DNA from: CAZKVJ01 sp964556225
GTDB taxonomy: Bacteria > Actinomycetota > Acidimicrobiia > Acidimicrobiales > Ilumatobacteraceae
Length of the DNA stretch: 64,000 bases
NCBI GenBank assembly: GCA_964556225.1
Contig: CAZKVJ010000007.1
Location: 62,001 to 126,000 of the forward strand
Reading direction: 5' to 3'
In this document: in pieces, positions 34,148 to 42,370 of the stretch
How the letters are laid out: each line of letters opens with the position of its first letter
Numbering within the stretch: the first letter of the stretch is position 1
Translations under genes and position numbers: made by a program
Notes under the pieces: model-generated
Database searches by the model: none
What the model saw: the letters and a program-made list of their open reading frames with translations, nothing else
What the model was told of the DNA's origin: nothing

Positions 34148-36558
34148 ATGTACTCCTCTCGGCGCAGCCAGGTGAAGCACAGCCAGCCCGGCAGGATCGG
34201 CAGCCAGAAGGTGGCGATCCGGAAGAGGAACACTGCAGGGAGCGCGACGGTGTTGTCGATGCCGGCGGCGACGAGCCCGGCCAGCAGGGCAGCCTCCATC
34301 GCGCCCAAGCCCCCGGGTGTCGGCGCCGCGGTGGCGACGGCGGAGCCGGCCAGGTACACGGCGCCGACCGTGGCGAACGGCAGACCACCGCCGAACGCCT
34401 CGAGGCTGAAGTACGTGCACACGAGGTAGCTCAGGGTGACCCCCACCGAACCGCCGATCAGCAACACCAGCTTGCTGGGCCGTCGCAGCACCGTGGAGAT
34501 GCCGCCGAAGGCGCGGGCGAGGATCGGGAGCAGCTTGGCCCGTACGAGCCGCCGGGTCGCCGGGATGGCGAGCATGATCAGCGCGAGCACGAGCACGACC
34601 GCGATCCCGATCAGGAAGATCTCTGGGTCCGGCAGCTTGAAGCTCCCGAAGGCGTCGGGGCCCGCCCAGACGAAGAAGACCCCCAGCAGCGTCACGTGGC
34701 CGATGAACCCCGCGACCGCGTTGAGGCCCACTGCCGACGCGCCGACCGCTTCGTCGACGCCCTGCTTCTGCAGGTACCGGACGTTGAGGGCCATCCCACC
34801 GAGCCCGGCCGGGGCCAGCTTGCTGGCGAACGACGACCCCAGCTGGGTGGCCGCCGTCGGACCGATCCGGAGGCGTTCCGGCACCGCCCCCATGAAGCTG
34901 ATGGTGGCGGCGACGTACGTCAGCGCGGACAGGGTGAGGATGGCCGGCATCCAGGCCCAGTTGGCATCCCTGATCTGGCGGATGGCACCGGGGACATCGG
35001 TGAGCTGGGGGATCAGGAAGTAGGTGACCAGGGCGAGCAGGACGATCGTCAGGATCGTGTGGCGGTCCACGCGCTCCAGGTCCTCGTAGTGGACGTCCTC
35101 GACACCGCACTGGCCGATCACCTCGGCCCGTAGCTCTTCGAGAAGCCCCTTGTGCTCCTTCAGCGCCGTCTGGGTGGCGCCGCTGAGCGCAGCCATCTGC
35201 AGCCGTGGGAGGGCCGCCGCCACAGGGTCGCGCCCGATGCCGGCTATAGCAGTCGCTACCGTTCGCTGGCCGCCGGCGATGACCGCGAACGAGGCCAGCA
35301 TCTGGGCAACATCGGCGTCGAGCAGCTCGTCGCTGGCGGCCAGCTCGGAGAAGCCGAAGTCGATGAGCCACGGCGTCCCATCGGTGGCGACGAACACGTT
35401 GGCCCGGCGCAGGTCCCGATGGGCGATGCGGAACCGGCGCAGCTGCGCGATCAGCTCCCAGGTCTCGACCATCAAGGTGTCGGTGACCTCGTCGTCTGGC
35501 AGGCCGTCGACGGAGCGGCCATTGATCATGTCGTACGCGAGGAGCATCGAGTCGGCGCCGACGTCGACAACCCCTCGTAGGCGGGGGGTGCGGATCCCGA
35601 CGTCGCGCGCCTGCAACGCCACGAGCGCCTCGTGCTCGACGGTTCGGCGCAGGCTCGAGAAGGGCCTCGTGTCGCCGACGTTCTTCAGGCGGAGGTAGCG
35701 GTAGACACGGAACAGCAGGTCGGCCGAGCGCTCGTCCTCTCCGAGCACCTTCACGAACAGCCCGGGCCCTCTGTCGAGCGTGCCGAAGTACGGGGTGCTG
35801 CCGCGCGCGTCGACCTTGGCGGCGTGCAGCTCGACCACGTCGAGGCCGGCGTCTCGCAGCGCGGCCGTGATCGCCGCCGGTGTGGGGCGCCGGTCGGGGC
35901 GGCCGAAGGCGTAGAGCACGCCCGCGCCGACCATGGCGCCGAGCGGCAAGGCGATGAAGACGTTGGCCGGGAGGTGGACCGAGATGATCAGGCGCACCAG
36001 CACGAAGATCGCGATCGTCAGTGCACCTGCCCGACGCCAGCGACGAGACACGAACGGGCCGAGGACGACGAAGGCGGCGACGAGCTGGGCGATCGACAGC
36101 GTGGACGGGAAGTCGTCCGTCGAGATGCCGGCGCGCTCTGCGATGTCGTTGACGATCTGGGTGGGCAGGTCGCGGTCGAGCCACCACTCGATCCCGCCCA
36201 TCAGCGCCATCGCGGTCAGGTTGGCGACGATGACGTAGCCGAGCAGCCGGTATCGCTTCAGCACGATCGGGATGACGAACACGAGGACGCCAACGATGGC
36301 GGCGACGATCGTCATCGCGCCCGCCACGATCCGCTCGACACTGGGCGACAGGAACGTGAAGAGCGCAACGACGTCTTGCTCGAGCCCGAGGAGGCTGTCC
36401 TCCGCCCACTTCGTCAGAGCGACGACGCCGAGCGTCGCGACGCCGAAGATGACCAGCCGAAGCACGTCGCGCGGTGAGCGGTGGTAGCGGTGGGTCGCTT
36501 CCTCGGCGCGGCCCGTGCCGGTGACGTCGCGGGGCACCGCGGAGGTCGTCGTTGTCAT
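34144..36558 (-). CDS. Fusion of PAP2-like, kinase-like and LPG-synthase/flippase membrane domains
   Basis: 804 residues from ATG 36558 (GAGGAG 6 nt before). N-terminal membrane region (about 33-230) resembles PAP2 phosphatases but the motifs are degraded: PSTL stands where PSGH is expected (about 151), and SVHLPANV keeps the His but has Asn for Asp (about 194). A cytosolic kinase-like domain (about 240-480) keeps VKVL, HRDLRRANV (about 377) and DFGF (about 401), so it could be active. The C-terminal membrane region (about 505-804, TIGR00374/UPF0104 type) has ASKLAPAGLGGMALNVRYL and APTPGGLGAMEAALLAG, as in MprF flippase domains. It may move or modify a phospholipid under control of the kinase-like part. 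Followed by a PLC-like gene. Confidence 0.83.
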   Translation of the reverse strand: MTTTTSAVPRDVTGTGRAEEATHRYHRSPRDVLRLVIFGVATLGVVALTKWAEDSLLGLEQDVVALFTFLSPSVERIVAGAMTIVAAIVGVLVFVIPIVLKRYRLLGYVIVANLTAMALMGGIEWWLDRDLPTQIVNDIAERAGISTDDFPSTLSIAQLVAAFVVLGPFVSRRWRRAGALTIAIFVLVRLIISVHLPANVFIALPLGAMVGAGVLYAFGRPDRRPTPAAITAALRDAGLDVVELHAAKVDARGSTPYFGTLDRGPGLFVKVLGEDERSADLLFRVYRYLRLKNVGDTRPFSSLRRTVEHEALVALQARDVGIRTPRLRGVVDVGADSMLLAYDMINGRSVDGLPDDEVTDTLMVETWELIAQLRRFRIAHRDLRRANVFVATDGTPWLIDFGFSELAASDELLDADVAQMLASFAVIAGGQRTVATAIAGIGRDPVAAALPRLQMAALSGATQTALKEHKGLLEELRAEVIGQCGVEDVHYEDLERVDRHTILTIVLLALVTYFLIPQLTDVPGAIRQIRDANWAWMPAILTLSALTYVAATISFMGAVPERLRIGPTAATQLGSSFASKLAPAGLGGMALNVRYLQKQGVDEAVGASAVGLNAVAGFIGHVTLLGVFFVWAGPDAFGSFKLPDPEIFLIGIAVVLVLALIMLAIPATRRLVRAKLLPILARAFGGISTVLRRPSKLVLLIGGSVGVTLSYLVCTYFSLEAFGGGLPFATVGAVYLAGSAVATAAPTPGGLGAMEAALLAGLVAAGIDNTVALPAVFLFRIATFWLPILPGWLCFTWLRREEYI

Positions 36559-36687
36559 GGTTCTCCTCACGAGCCGTCACAACGGCCGGCCGACGAAGTT
36601 AGCAGCGGCCGCGAACGCTCCCTACGTCAGATAATTCTCTGCCGACCGCTGGGATGGTGTACTGGGCGCCGACAGATGGAGGGTCGA

Positions 36688-37371
36688 GTGGAGCAGATCG
36701 GGTACGCGCACCCGGTTCGGGGTGGATGGCTCGCCGCCGCGCTCGGTGGTGTCGGGGTCGCGATCGCGGCCGGTGTCGTGGCCAGCTCCGGAGAGGTGCC
36801 GGGCTGGGAGGAGTCGGTCTTCCACGCCATCAACGACCTTCCGGGCTGGCTGCGGGGCATCATGTGGGTGTTCCAGCTCGCCGGGCTGCTGCTGGTCCCG
36901 CTCGTCGTCGCGTTGGGCGCCGTGGTGGCGCGGCGCTACCGGTTGGCCCTCGCGCTCGTGCTGCTCGTGCCCATCAAGCTGCTCGTCGAGAAGGCGGTCG
37001 TGAAGCAGCTCGTCGAGCGCCAGCGGCCCGGCACGTCGATCTGCCAGCTGGACGAGACGTGCGCGAACTTCCGTGACGTCCCTCTCGAAGGGCTGTCGTT
37101 CGTCAGCGGCCATGCGATCATCGCCTGGGCGGTCGCGACCCTGCTGTGGCCGTACCTGGGAAGCTGGCGCTGGCTGCCGGTGGCCGTCGCGACTGCGAAC
37201 GCGATCGCCCGGGTGTACCTGGGCGCGCACAACCCGCTCGACGTCGTCGGCGGGGCTGCGATCGGCGTCGCCATCGGAGCCGGGCTCAGCATGGCGGTCG
37301 GGGTGCCGGCCGGGCGCCCCGCCGAGCGTCACGCGCCGGACAGCGCGAGCAGGTCGACGAGCACCGGGTAG
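36688..37371 (+). CDS. PAP2-superfamily membrane phosphatase (first)
   Basis: 227 residues from the GTG at 36688, which follows GGAGG by 5 nt; an ATG at 36676 is the alternative. The three phosphatase motifs are complete: KQLVERQRP (about 106), SFVSGHAI (about 137-144) and ARVYLGAHNPLDV (about 171-183). Five to six membrane helices. PAP2 enzymes remove phosphate from undecaprenyl pyrophosphate or phosphatidic acid. It lies divergent from the flippase-kinase fusion whose own PAP2-like domain is degraded. Its last 43 nt overlap the convergent hydrolase gene. Confidence 0.9.
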   Translation: MEQIGYAHPVRGGWLAAALGGVGVAIAAGVVASSGEVPGWEESVFHAINDLPGWLRGIMWVFQLAGLLLVPLVVALGAVVARRYRLALALVLLVPIKLLVEKAVVKQLVERQRPGTSICQLDETCANFRDVPLEGLSFVSGHAIIAWAVATLLWPYLGSWRWLPVAVATANAIARVYLGAHNPLDVVGGAAIGVAIGAGLSMAVGVPAGRPAERHAPDSASRSTSTG

Positions 37372-38336
37372 ACCAGCTCGGGGCGTCCCGCCGGCTGAGC
37401 CACGTCGATGACGTCGTGGGGGAGCGACGGCGATGCCGGCAGCGTGTGGACCGTGACCTCGGCGCCCTGGCGCCGCCACGGCTCGGCCAGCTTCGACACC
37501 ACGTCGTCGTTGTCGACCTGGTCGTCGTTGGGGTTGAGCACGACCACGATCTCGTCGGCTGCGGGCGGAGCGCTGGCCGCTCGGTCCTCGACCCAGCGGG
37601 CCATCCGGAACATGGCGACCAGCGCAGCGGTGGACTCGCCGGCGTACGCGTGGTCCAGGTTGGCCGTCCCCGGCAGCGACAGGTTCGGCAGGCGACCGAA
37701 CACGTTCACGTACGCGGTGGTGAGCAGGTCGGGTCCTCGTGGGATCGACACCGCCGGGGCGACGACCACCGCTCGGTCCACTTCCGGTCGCGTCTGGGCC
37801 GTCCAGGCCGCGATCACACCGCCCATCGACAGCCCGAGCACGTCCACGTCCTCGCCCAGCCCCGTCGCGATGTCGATGGCGTCGTCGGCGAAGTCGCGCA
37901 GCTCGGTGGGCGTCAGGCCGCCGACGTTGCCTACGCCGCCGATGTGCTCGCCGGACGCATCGGCCAGGCCGTGGCGGGGCGCCCGCAGGATCAGCACCGT
38001 CGCGCCACGCTCGTGGAGCTGTTCGCCCAGCTCCACGAACTGACGCGGGCAGTTCGTGAGCCCGTGGAACAGGACCACGACCCGAGCGGTCGGCTCGCCG
38101 TGGTCGAGCAGGCGAGACCGGCACGCATCGAGCACCCCGCGCTCGGCGGCGCGGAGGTCGTCGAACCGCTCGACCGCCTCGTCGTACCCCGGCGCCGGCT
38201 CCGGCCGCGAGTCGAGGTCACCGGTGCCGATGGGCCAGACCGCCAGGACGATGAGCACGTTGAGGACGCCGATGGTCACGACGAGGGTGATGAGGCCCGC
38301 CCGCCGCAGGATCCGTCGCGGTCGCGATGGTCGCAC
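37329..38336 (-). CDS. Membrane-anchored alpha/beta hydrolase
   Basis: 335 residues from the GTG at 38336, preceded by GAGGAG on this strand; an ATG at 38372 would add 12 residues. One N-terminal helix (LITLVVTIGVLNVLIVLAV) anchors a hydrolase outside the membrane. The triad is visible: VVLFHGLTNCP (oxyanion), GLSMGG (Ser), NPNDDQVD (Asp) and LPHDVID (His). The APRHGLAD segment is typical of lipase-like members. Flanked by two PAP2 phosphatase genes, so lipid substrates are likely. Confidence 0.85.
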   Translation of the reverse strand: MRPSRPRRILRRAGLITLVVTIGVLNVLIVLAVWPIGTGDLDSRPEPAPGYDEAVERFDDLRAAERGVLDACRSRLLDHGEPTARVVVLFHGLTNCPRQFVELGEQLHERGATVLILRAPRHGLADASGEHIGGVGNVGGLTPTELRDFADDAIDIATGLGEDVDVLGLSMGGVIAAWTAQTRPEVDRAVVVAPAVSIPRGPDLLTTAYVNVFGRLPNLSLPGTANLDHAYAGESTAALVAMFRMARWVEDRAASAPPAADEIVVVLNPNDDQVDNDDVVSKLAEPWRRQGAEVTVHTLPASPSLPHDVIDVAQPAGRPELVYPVLVDLLALSGA

Positions 38337-38389
38337 GGGCTCATCTCCTCTCCGGTTCCCGCTGCTGCGCACAAGGTATCTTCCGCGGG

Positions 38390-39028
38390 ATGCAAACCAC
38401 GCGGCACCGCCACCATCACCGGAGCGCGGCGCTCGTCGCTGCCGGGCTCGGCCTGCTGCTCCTCGGGGTGCTGCTCCTCGAGGGCGAGCGGGCCGAGGTG
38501 CCGGGCTGGGAAGCGGATCTGTTCAGCGCCATCAACGGCTGGTCCAGCTCGGTGGAGACGGCGGCCATCGTGGTCATGCAGGCCGGGAACTTCTGGGCCA
38601 TCGTGATCGTGGCCGGGGTGCTGCTGCTGGCCCGGCAGCGCCGAGCCGCGCTGGCCGTCGCCCTGGCGGGGACGCTGGCCTGGGCCGGTGCGAAGGCCGT
38701 CAAGCGCCTCATCGAGCGTGGGCGACCGTTCGACCTGCTGGATGCGGTCACGGTTCGCGAAGACGGCATCACCGGTCTGGGTTTCGTGTCCGGTCACACG
38801 GCGACCGCGTTCGCGATCGCGACCGCGCTGCTGCCGTGGCTCCCGCGGCGATGGCGATGGCTCCCGTTCGCCGTCGCCTGCGTCGTCGGCCTCGCCCGCG
38901 TCTACGTCGGGGCCCACCTGCCGCTCGACGTGATCGGTGGCGCGGGGCTCGGCATCGCCTGTGGTGCGCTCGCCACCTGGATCGTCGGGTACCCGGACCG
39001 GGGAGCATCCCTGCCGGATGACTCTTGA
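38390..39028 (+). CDS. PAP2-superfamily membrane phosphatase (second)
   Basis: 212 residues from ATG 38390. The N-terminus is His/Arg rich (MQTTRHRHHHRS), then five to six helices. Phosphatase motifs are complete: KRLIERGRP (about 104), GFVSGHTAT (about 131-139) and ARVYVGAHLPLDV (about 167-179). It resembles the copy at 36688 in the motif around EVPGWEADLFSAIN / EVPGWEESVFHAIN, showing a local duplication with the hydrolase gene between the two. Undecaprenyl-pyrophosphate or phosphatidate phosphatase activity is likely. Confidence 0.9.
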   Translation: MQTTRHRHHHRSAALVAAGLGLLLLGVLLLEGERAEVPGWEADLFSAINGWSSSVETAAIVVMQAGNFWAIVIVAGVLLLARQRRAALAVALAGTLAWAGAKAVKRLIERGRPFDLLDAVTVREDGITGLGFVSGHTATAFAIATALLPWLPRRWRWLPFAVACVVGLARVYVGAHLPLDVIGGAGLGIACGALATWIVGYPDRGASLPDDS

Positions 39029-39079
39029 GCGGTTAGCGTTCGTGTGCCCGCTGTGGGCGAACAAGGGGGTACAGGCTTC

Positions 39080-39499
39080 ATGAACAGCTCCATGCACGCG
39101 AGACGGCCGTTCGGCGTGACGTTGCTGATGGCGCTGGGTGTCATCGGCGGGATCCTGAACATCGTCGGCGGGATCTTCGTGATCGTCGACAGCGAGGACC
39201 AGAAGCTGATCGACGCCGCGAAGATGACGAAGGACGAGCTCACCGGAGCGGGTGTCGGGATGATCATCGGTGGGACCGTCCTGCTGGTCCTGGCGATCCT
39301 GCTCGGCAAGGGCAGCAACGTCGTCCGGTGGATCTACGGGATCGTCGCCGCGCTCAACGCCGGCGTCGCGCTCTACGCCATCATCTCGTTCCACTCCGAG
39401 CAGCGCTTCGCCGGCGCCTTGTCGCTGGCGATGAACCTGTTCGTCCTGTGGATCCTCTTCAGCGAGCACGGCTCGCGGGAGTTCTTCGAAGGCGACTGA
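39080..39499 (+). CDS. Four-helix membrane protein of unknown function
   Basis: 139 residues from ATG 39080 (GTG 39044 possible). Four hydrophobic segments: VTLLMALGVIGGILNIVGGIF, GMIIGGTVLLVLAILL, IYGIVAALNAGVALYAII and LSLAMNLFVLWILF (the first given here only in part, to residue about 31). A loop after helix 1 is charged (VDSEDQKLIDAAKMTKDEL). The pattern matches small actinobacterial DUF-type membrane proteins, function unknown. A long hairpin (39524-39573) follows. Confidence 0.72.
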   Translation: MNSSMHARRPFGVTLLMALGVIGGILNIVGGIFVIVDSEDQKLIDAAKMTKDELTGAGVGMIIGGTVLLVLAILLGKGSNVVRWIYGIVAALNAGVALYAIISFHSEQRFAGALSLAMNLFVLWILFSEHGSREFFEGD

Positions 39500-39523
39500 G
39501 CTCTGGTCGTCACGACTGGTGTG

Positions 39524-39573
39524 GGCCGGGGCCGGCGGCGACGAAGGTGCTGTCGTCGTCGCCAGCCCCGGCC
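39524..39573 (+). terminator. Long hairpin after the membrane-protein gene
   Basis: Arms 39524-39544 and 39553-39573, 21 nt each, pair with one C-A mismatch and one G-T pair around an 8-nt loop (AGGTGCTG). It begins 25 nt after a stop codon. No T-run, as is common for actinobacterial terminators. It could work on either strand. Confidence 0.65.
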
Positions 39574-39581
39574 GCTTCGCG

Positions 39582-39640
39582 TTCTGGCATCGGCGACACC
39601 CCACTGAACAGGAGCGATGCTCCGCCGATCGATGCCAGAA
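39582..39640 (-). terminator. Nested hairpin downstream of the tRNA pair
   Basis: TTCTGGCATCG (39582-39592) pairs perfectly with CGATGCCAGAA (39630-39640). Inside lies a second small hairpin, GGAGC-GAT-GCTCC (39611-39623). Together with the 39524-39573 hairpin it probably ends the tRNA-His/tRNA-Lys transcript; a structured RNA cannot be excluded. Confidence 0.5.
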
Positions 39641-39839
39641 ACCCGATCGGACGTTGGGCGCGTCGACGCCGCGATCGCCGGCGCGGGCCGCACGGCGCAC
39701 GAGCGGTCGATCTGCGATCGCGGCGACGGCCTGCGCTGCCGAACCTCCCCTGTACACCCGGAACCCCGATGACTTCGCTGCCCGCGAGGGCATCGTGGAC
39801 GTCATCGGGCCGTGACGATCGGGCCGTCGATTCGTCCGG

Positions 39840-39914
39840 TGGTGCGCCCCCTGGGATTCGAACCCAGAACCTGCGGATTAAGAGTCCGTTGCTCTGCCGT
39901 TGAGCTAGAGGCGC
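39840..39914 (-). tRNA. tRNA-Lys (anticodon CTT)
   Basis: On the minus strand the 5' acceptor arm GCGCCTC pairs with GGGGCGC. The D-stem is GCTC/GAGC, the anticodon loop CTCTTAA gives CTT, and the T-arm is CTGGG-TTCGAAT-CCCAG. Discriminator A is followed by an encoded CCA (39840-39842). The anticodon stem has one A-C mismatch at its base. Confidence 0.95.
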
Positions 39915-39964
39915 ATGGCGCCGGACGAGTCTAGGGCGCGAGTGCCTCGACCGGTCCGGTGCCG

Positions 39965-40042
39965 TGGGGTGAGCGAGGGGATTCGAACCCCCGGCCTTCA
40001 GGGCCACAACCTGACGCTCTAACCGACTGAGCTACGCCCACC
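39965..40042 (-). tRNA. tRNA-His (anticodon GTG)
   Basis: On the minus strand: acceptor GTGGGCG with CGCTCAC, an extra 5' G at 40042 opposite discriminator C as required for tRNA-His, anticodon loop TTGTGGC (GTG), and a T-arm with GGTTCGAAT. CCA is encoded (39965-39967). It lies 50 nt upstream of tRNA-Lys on the same strand, probably one transcript. Confidence 0.95.
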
Positions 40043-40075
40043 AAGCGGGTCGGTAGTCTGCCATACGCTCTGCGG

Positions 40076-40921
40076 ATGCCCAACCCGCTTCACGGTGATC
40101 CCCGCCCGGAGCCGCCCACCGGCGCCGTCGTCGGGCGGGGTCGCACGGCCCACGTCGTCGACCGCGGCGACGGCACGGTCGTGAAGTGGTTCGACGCCGC
40201 GAGGCCCCGCCGCTACATCGACGACGAGGCGGCGCGGTCGGCAGCGGCCTTCGACGCCGTCGGCGATCTGGTCGGCGTGCCCAGGGTCCACGGCGTGGTC
40301 GACGGCGCGGGTGACCCGGATCGGAGTGCCGGGATCGTGTTCGACCGAGCCGACGGTCGCGAGATGATGGTGGTGCTGGGCAGCCGGCCGTGGCGAGTGG
40401 CGGCGGAGGCGAAGCGTCTGGCCATGCTCCAAGCGGCGATCCTCACCCGCCGCAGCGACGCGCTGCCGGAGCTGCACGACGCGCTGCGCGTGCGGATCGA
40501 TCGGGCCGAGCTGCCGGAGGCCCAGCGCGAGCGTCTGCTGGCCCGGCTCGATGCCCTGCCCCGCTCGACGTTCGTGTGCCACGGTGACCTGCATCCCGGC
40601 AACGTGCTGCTCGGCCCGGCCGGGGCGACGGTCATCGACTGGGCGAACGCCACCCGCGGGGACCCAGCAGCCGACCTCGCCCAGACGTGGATGCTGCTCT
40701 CCTCGGCGGAGGTCCCCGATGGCACCAAGGCACGGGCGCTCATCGACGGTGCCCGCCGGCTGTACGCGGCGTTGTGGTGGCAGCGGGTTCGACGGGCAGC
40801 CCCGCTGGCGGCGGCGCAGACGCAACGGTGGAAGGCCGTCGTGGTCGCCGCTCGGCTCGGCGACTGCCCACCGGGGGAGATCCCGACCCTGCGTCGACTG
40901 CTGGCCGAGCTGGACACCTGA
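40076..40921 (+). CDS. Aminoglycoside-phosphotransferase-fold kinase
   Basis: 281 residues. APH-type small-molecule kinase fold: VVKWFDAA with the nucleotide-site Lys, the catalytic loop CHGDLHPGNVLL and the metal-binding VIDWANATRGDPAADLAQTW. These features mark a functional phosphotransferase. The family phosphorylates aminoglycosides, choline, homoserine, methylthioribose and others, so resistance should not be assumed. It stands alone, beginning 34 nt from tRNA-His on the other strand. Confidence 0.85.
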   Translation: MPNPLHGDPRPEPPTGAVVGRGRTAHVVDRGDGTVVKWFDAARPRRYIDDEAARSAAAFDAVGDLVGVPRVHGVVDGAGDPDRSAGIVFDRADGREMMVVLGSRPWRVAAEAKRLAMLQAAILTRRSDALPELHDALRVRIDRAELPEAQRERLLARLDALPRSTFVCHGDLHPGNVLLGPAGATVIDWANATRGDPAADLAQTWMLLSSAEVPDGTKARALIDGARRLYAALWWQRVRRAAPLAAAQTQRWKAVVVAARLGDCPPGEIPTLRRLLAELDT

Positions 40922-40942
40922 GCGCGCCCGCGCCCACATGAC

Positions 40943-40986
40943 GACGGAATCCGTCGTGCGGTAGGCTTGATGTGACGCCATCCGTC
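40943..40986 (+). promoter_or_regulatory. Paired operator upstream of the class III aminotransferase
   Basis: Two 13-bp copies, GACGGAATCCGTC (40943-40955) and GACGCCATCCGTC (40974-40986), match at 11 of 13 positions and their centres are 31 bp apart, close to three helical turns. The first lies in a perfect 8-bp-arm palindrome (40941-40957). TAGGCT at 40962-40967 is a possible -10 between them, so a bound regulator would block transcription of the gene starting at 40997. The regulator is not identified. Confidence 0.55.
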
Positions 40987-40996
40987 AGGGGTTGAC

Positions 40997-42370
40997 ATGA
41001 ACGCAACGGATTCCACGCTGCAACACGATCTAGCCGCCCGAGCCAAGGACATCACCGCCCGCGAGCTCGCCGTCTACTCCGAGCGCACCCGCGGCTCGCA
41101 GGCCGCCACCGAGCGAGCCCGCAAGGTGCTCCCGCTCGGCGTTCCCTCCAGCTTCCAGGCCTACGACCCGCACCCGATCGTCGTGCACCGCGCCGCGGCG
41201 GCGTGGATGGAAGACGTCGACGGCCACCGCTACATCGACTTCGACATGGGCTTCGGCGCGCTGTTCGCCGGTCACATGAACCCGGCGGTGCGCCGAGCCG
41301 TCCAGGCCCAGCTCGACGACGGCACGCTGTTCGTCACGCCCTGCGAGCTGAACGCCGAGGTGGCCGAGCTGCTCGGCGCTCGCTACGGCCTGCCGATGTG
41401 GCGCTTCACCAACTCCGGCACCGAGGCCACCATGGACGCCATCCGGGTCGCCCGGGGCGTGACCGGTCGGGACAAGATCGTCAAGGTCGAGGGCGGCTAC
41501 CACGGCCACCACGACGAGGTGATGATCTCCATGAAGCCGCCGCTCGAGCGCGCCGGCCCCGCCGACAACCCCACGCCGGTGCCGGCCACCGATGGCATCA
41601 CCAAGGCGGTGCTGCAGGACACGATCGTCATCCCCTACAACGACGCCGGCGCGCTCGAGCGCGTGCTGCGCAGCGGCGACGTTGCCTGCTTCATCGTCGA
41701 GCCGGTGATGGAGAACATCGGCATCTGCCTGCCCCAGCCCGGGTACCTGCAGGCGGTGCGCGAGATCACCGAGCGCTACGGCACGCTGCTGATCTTCGAC
41801 GAGGTGAAGACCGGCATCACCGCCGGCTGGAGCGGTGCCACCGGCGCGTTCGACGTGCTGCCCGACCTGGTGTCGCTGGCGAAGTCGATCGGGGGCGGGT
41901 TCCCCATCGGCGCGTTCGGTGGCCGGCGCGAGCACATGGACCTCATCACGGCTGGCAAGGTGCTGCACCTCGGCACCTACAACGGCAACCCGCTCGTGAT
42001 GGCGGCGGCGCGCGCCACGCTGGCGGAGGCTTGCACGCCGGTCGCCACGCAGGCGGCGATCGAGCGCAACGCTCGCCTGCTCAAGGCGTGCGACGACACC
42101 ATCACCAGGGCAGGCCTGCCCGCCCACACCGTGCAGTTCGGGGCCAAGGGCTGCATCACTTGGGCCCGTGAGCAGATCCGCAACTACCGCGACTACAAGG
42201 CCACCGACTTCGACCTGGCCTACGCCCAGTGGATCCACGGCATCAACCGCGGGATCCTGCTGCCGCCTGGCCTCGACGAGCAGTGGCTGATCTCGGTCAT
42301 GCACACCGACGCCGACGCCATGCGCTACGCCGACGTGTTCGCCGAGTTCGTCGACGAGCTCATCGCCTGA
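40997..42370 (+). CDS. Class III (omega-)aminotransferase, glutamate-semialdehyde-mutase-like
   Basis: 457 residues. PLP-dependent fold-type I enzyme: MGFGALFAGHMNPAV, the cofactor loop FTNSGTEATMDAIRVAR, GYHGHHDEV, the Asp motif LLIFDEVKTGITA and the Lys in SLAKSIGGGFPIGAFGG. It resembles HemL (glutamate-1-semialdehyde aminomutase) and relatives that are in fact omega-transaminases. No tetrapyrrole gene is near and an operator pair suggests controlled expression, so a catabolic transaminase is preferred. Its stop overlaps the convergent gene by 11 nt. Confidence 0.87.
   Translation: MNATDSTLQHDLAARAKDITARELAVYSERTRGSQAATERARKVLPLGVPSSFQAYDPHPIVVHRAAAAWMEDVDGHRYIDFDMGFGALFAGHMNPAVRRAVQAQLDDGTLFVTPCELNAEVAELLGARYGLPMWRFTNSGTEATMDAIRVARGVTGRDKIVKVEGGYHGHHDEVMISMKPPLERAGPADNPTPVPATDGITKAVLQDTIVIPYNDAGALERVLRSGDVACFIVEPVMENIGICLPQPGYLQAVREITERYGTLLIFDEVKTGITAGWSGATGAFDVLPDLVSLAKSIGGGFPIGAFGGRREHMDLITAGKVLHLGTYNGNPLVMAAARATLAEACTPVATQAAIERNARLLKACDDTITRAGLPAHTVQFGAKGCITWAREQIRNYRDYKATDFDLAYAQWIHGINRGILLPPGLDEQWLISVMHTDADAMRYADVFAEFVDELIA

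Larger units (their letters stand above)
39500..39839. other. 340-nt non-coding region with two long inverted repeats
   Basis: No convincing coding frame is seen. It holds two large hairpins, given separately, lying between the 3' end of the membrane protein gene (plus strand) and the 3' end of tRNA-Lys (minus strand), so it is a convergent terminator region. The part from about 39645 to 39835 is unremarkable GC-rich sequence. Confidence 0.6.

Noticed and set aside
34150..36580. Long upstream extension of the PLC-like gene's frame, antisense-like relative to codon phase of the flippase fusion
   Set aside because: Arg/Pro-rich out-of-phase reading of the flippase-kinase gene; only the part from 34147 downward has membrane helices and PLC motifs.
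40076..40921. Aminoglycoside resistance gene
   Set aside because: Only the broad phosphotransferase fold is visible; no mobile element or resistance context.
40997..42370. hemL (tetrapyrrole synthesis)
   Set aside because: General similarity to glutamate-1-semialdehyde aminomutase, but no tetrapyrrole genes nearby and an inducible-looking operator; kept as a class III aminotransferase.
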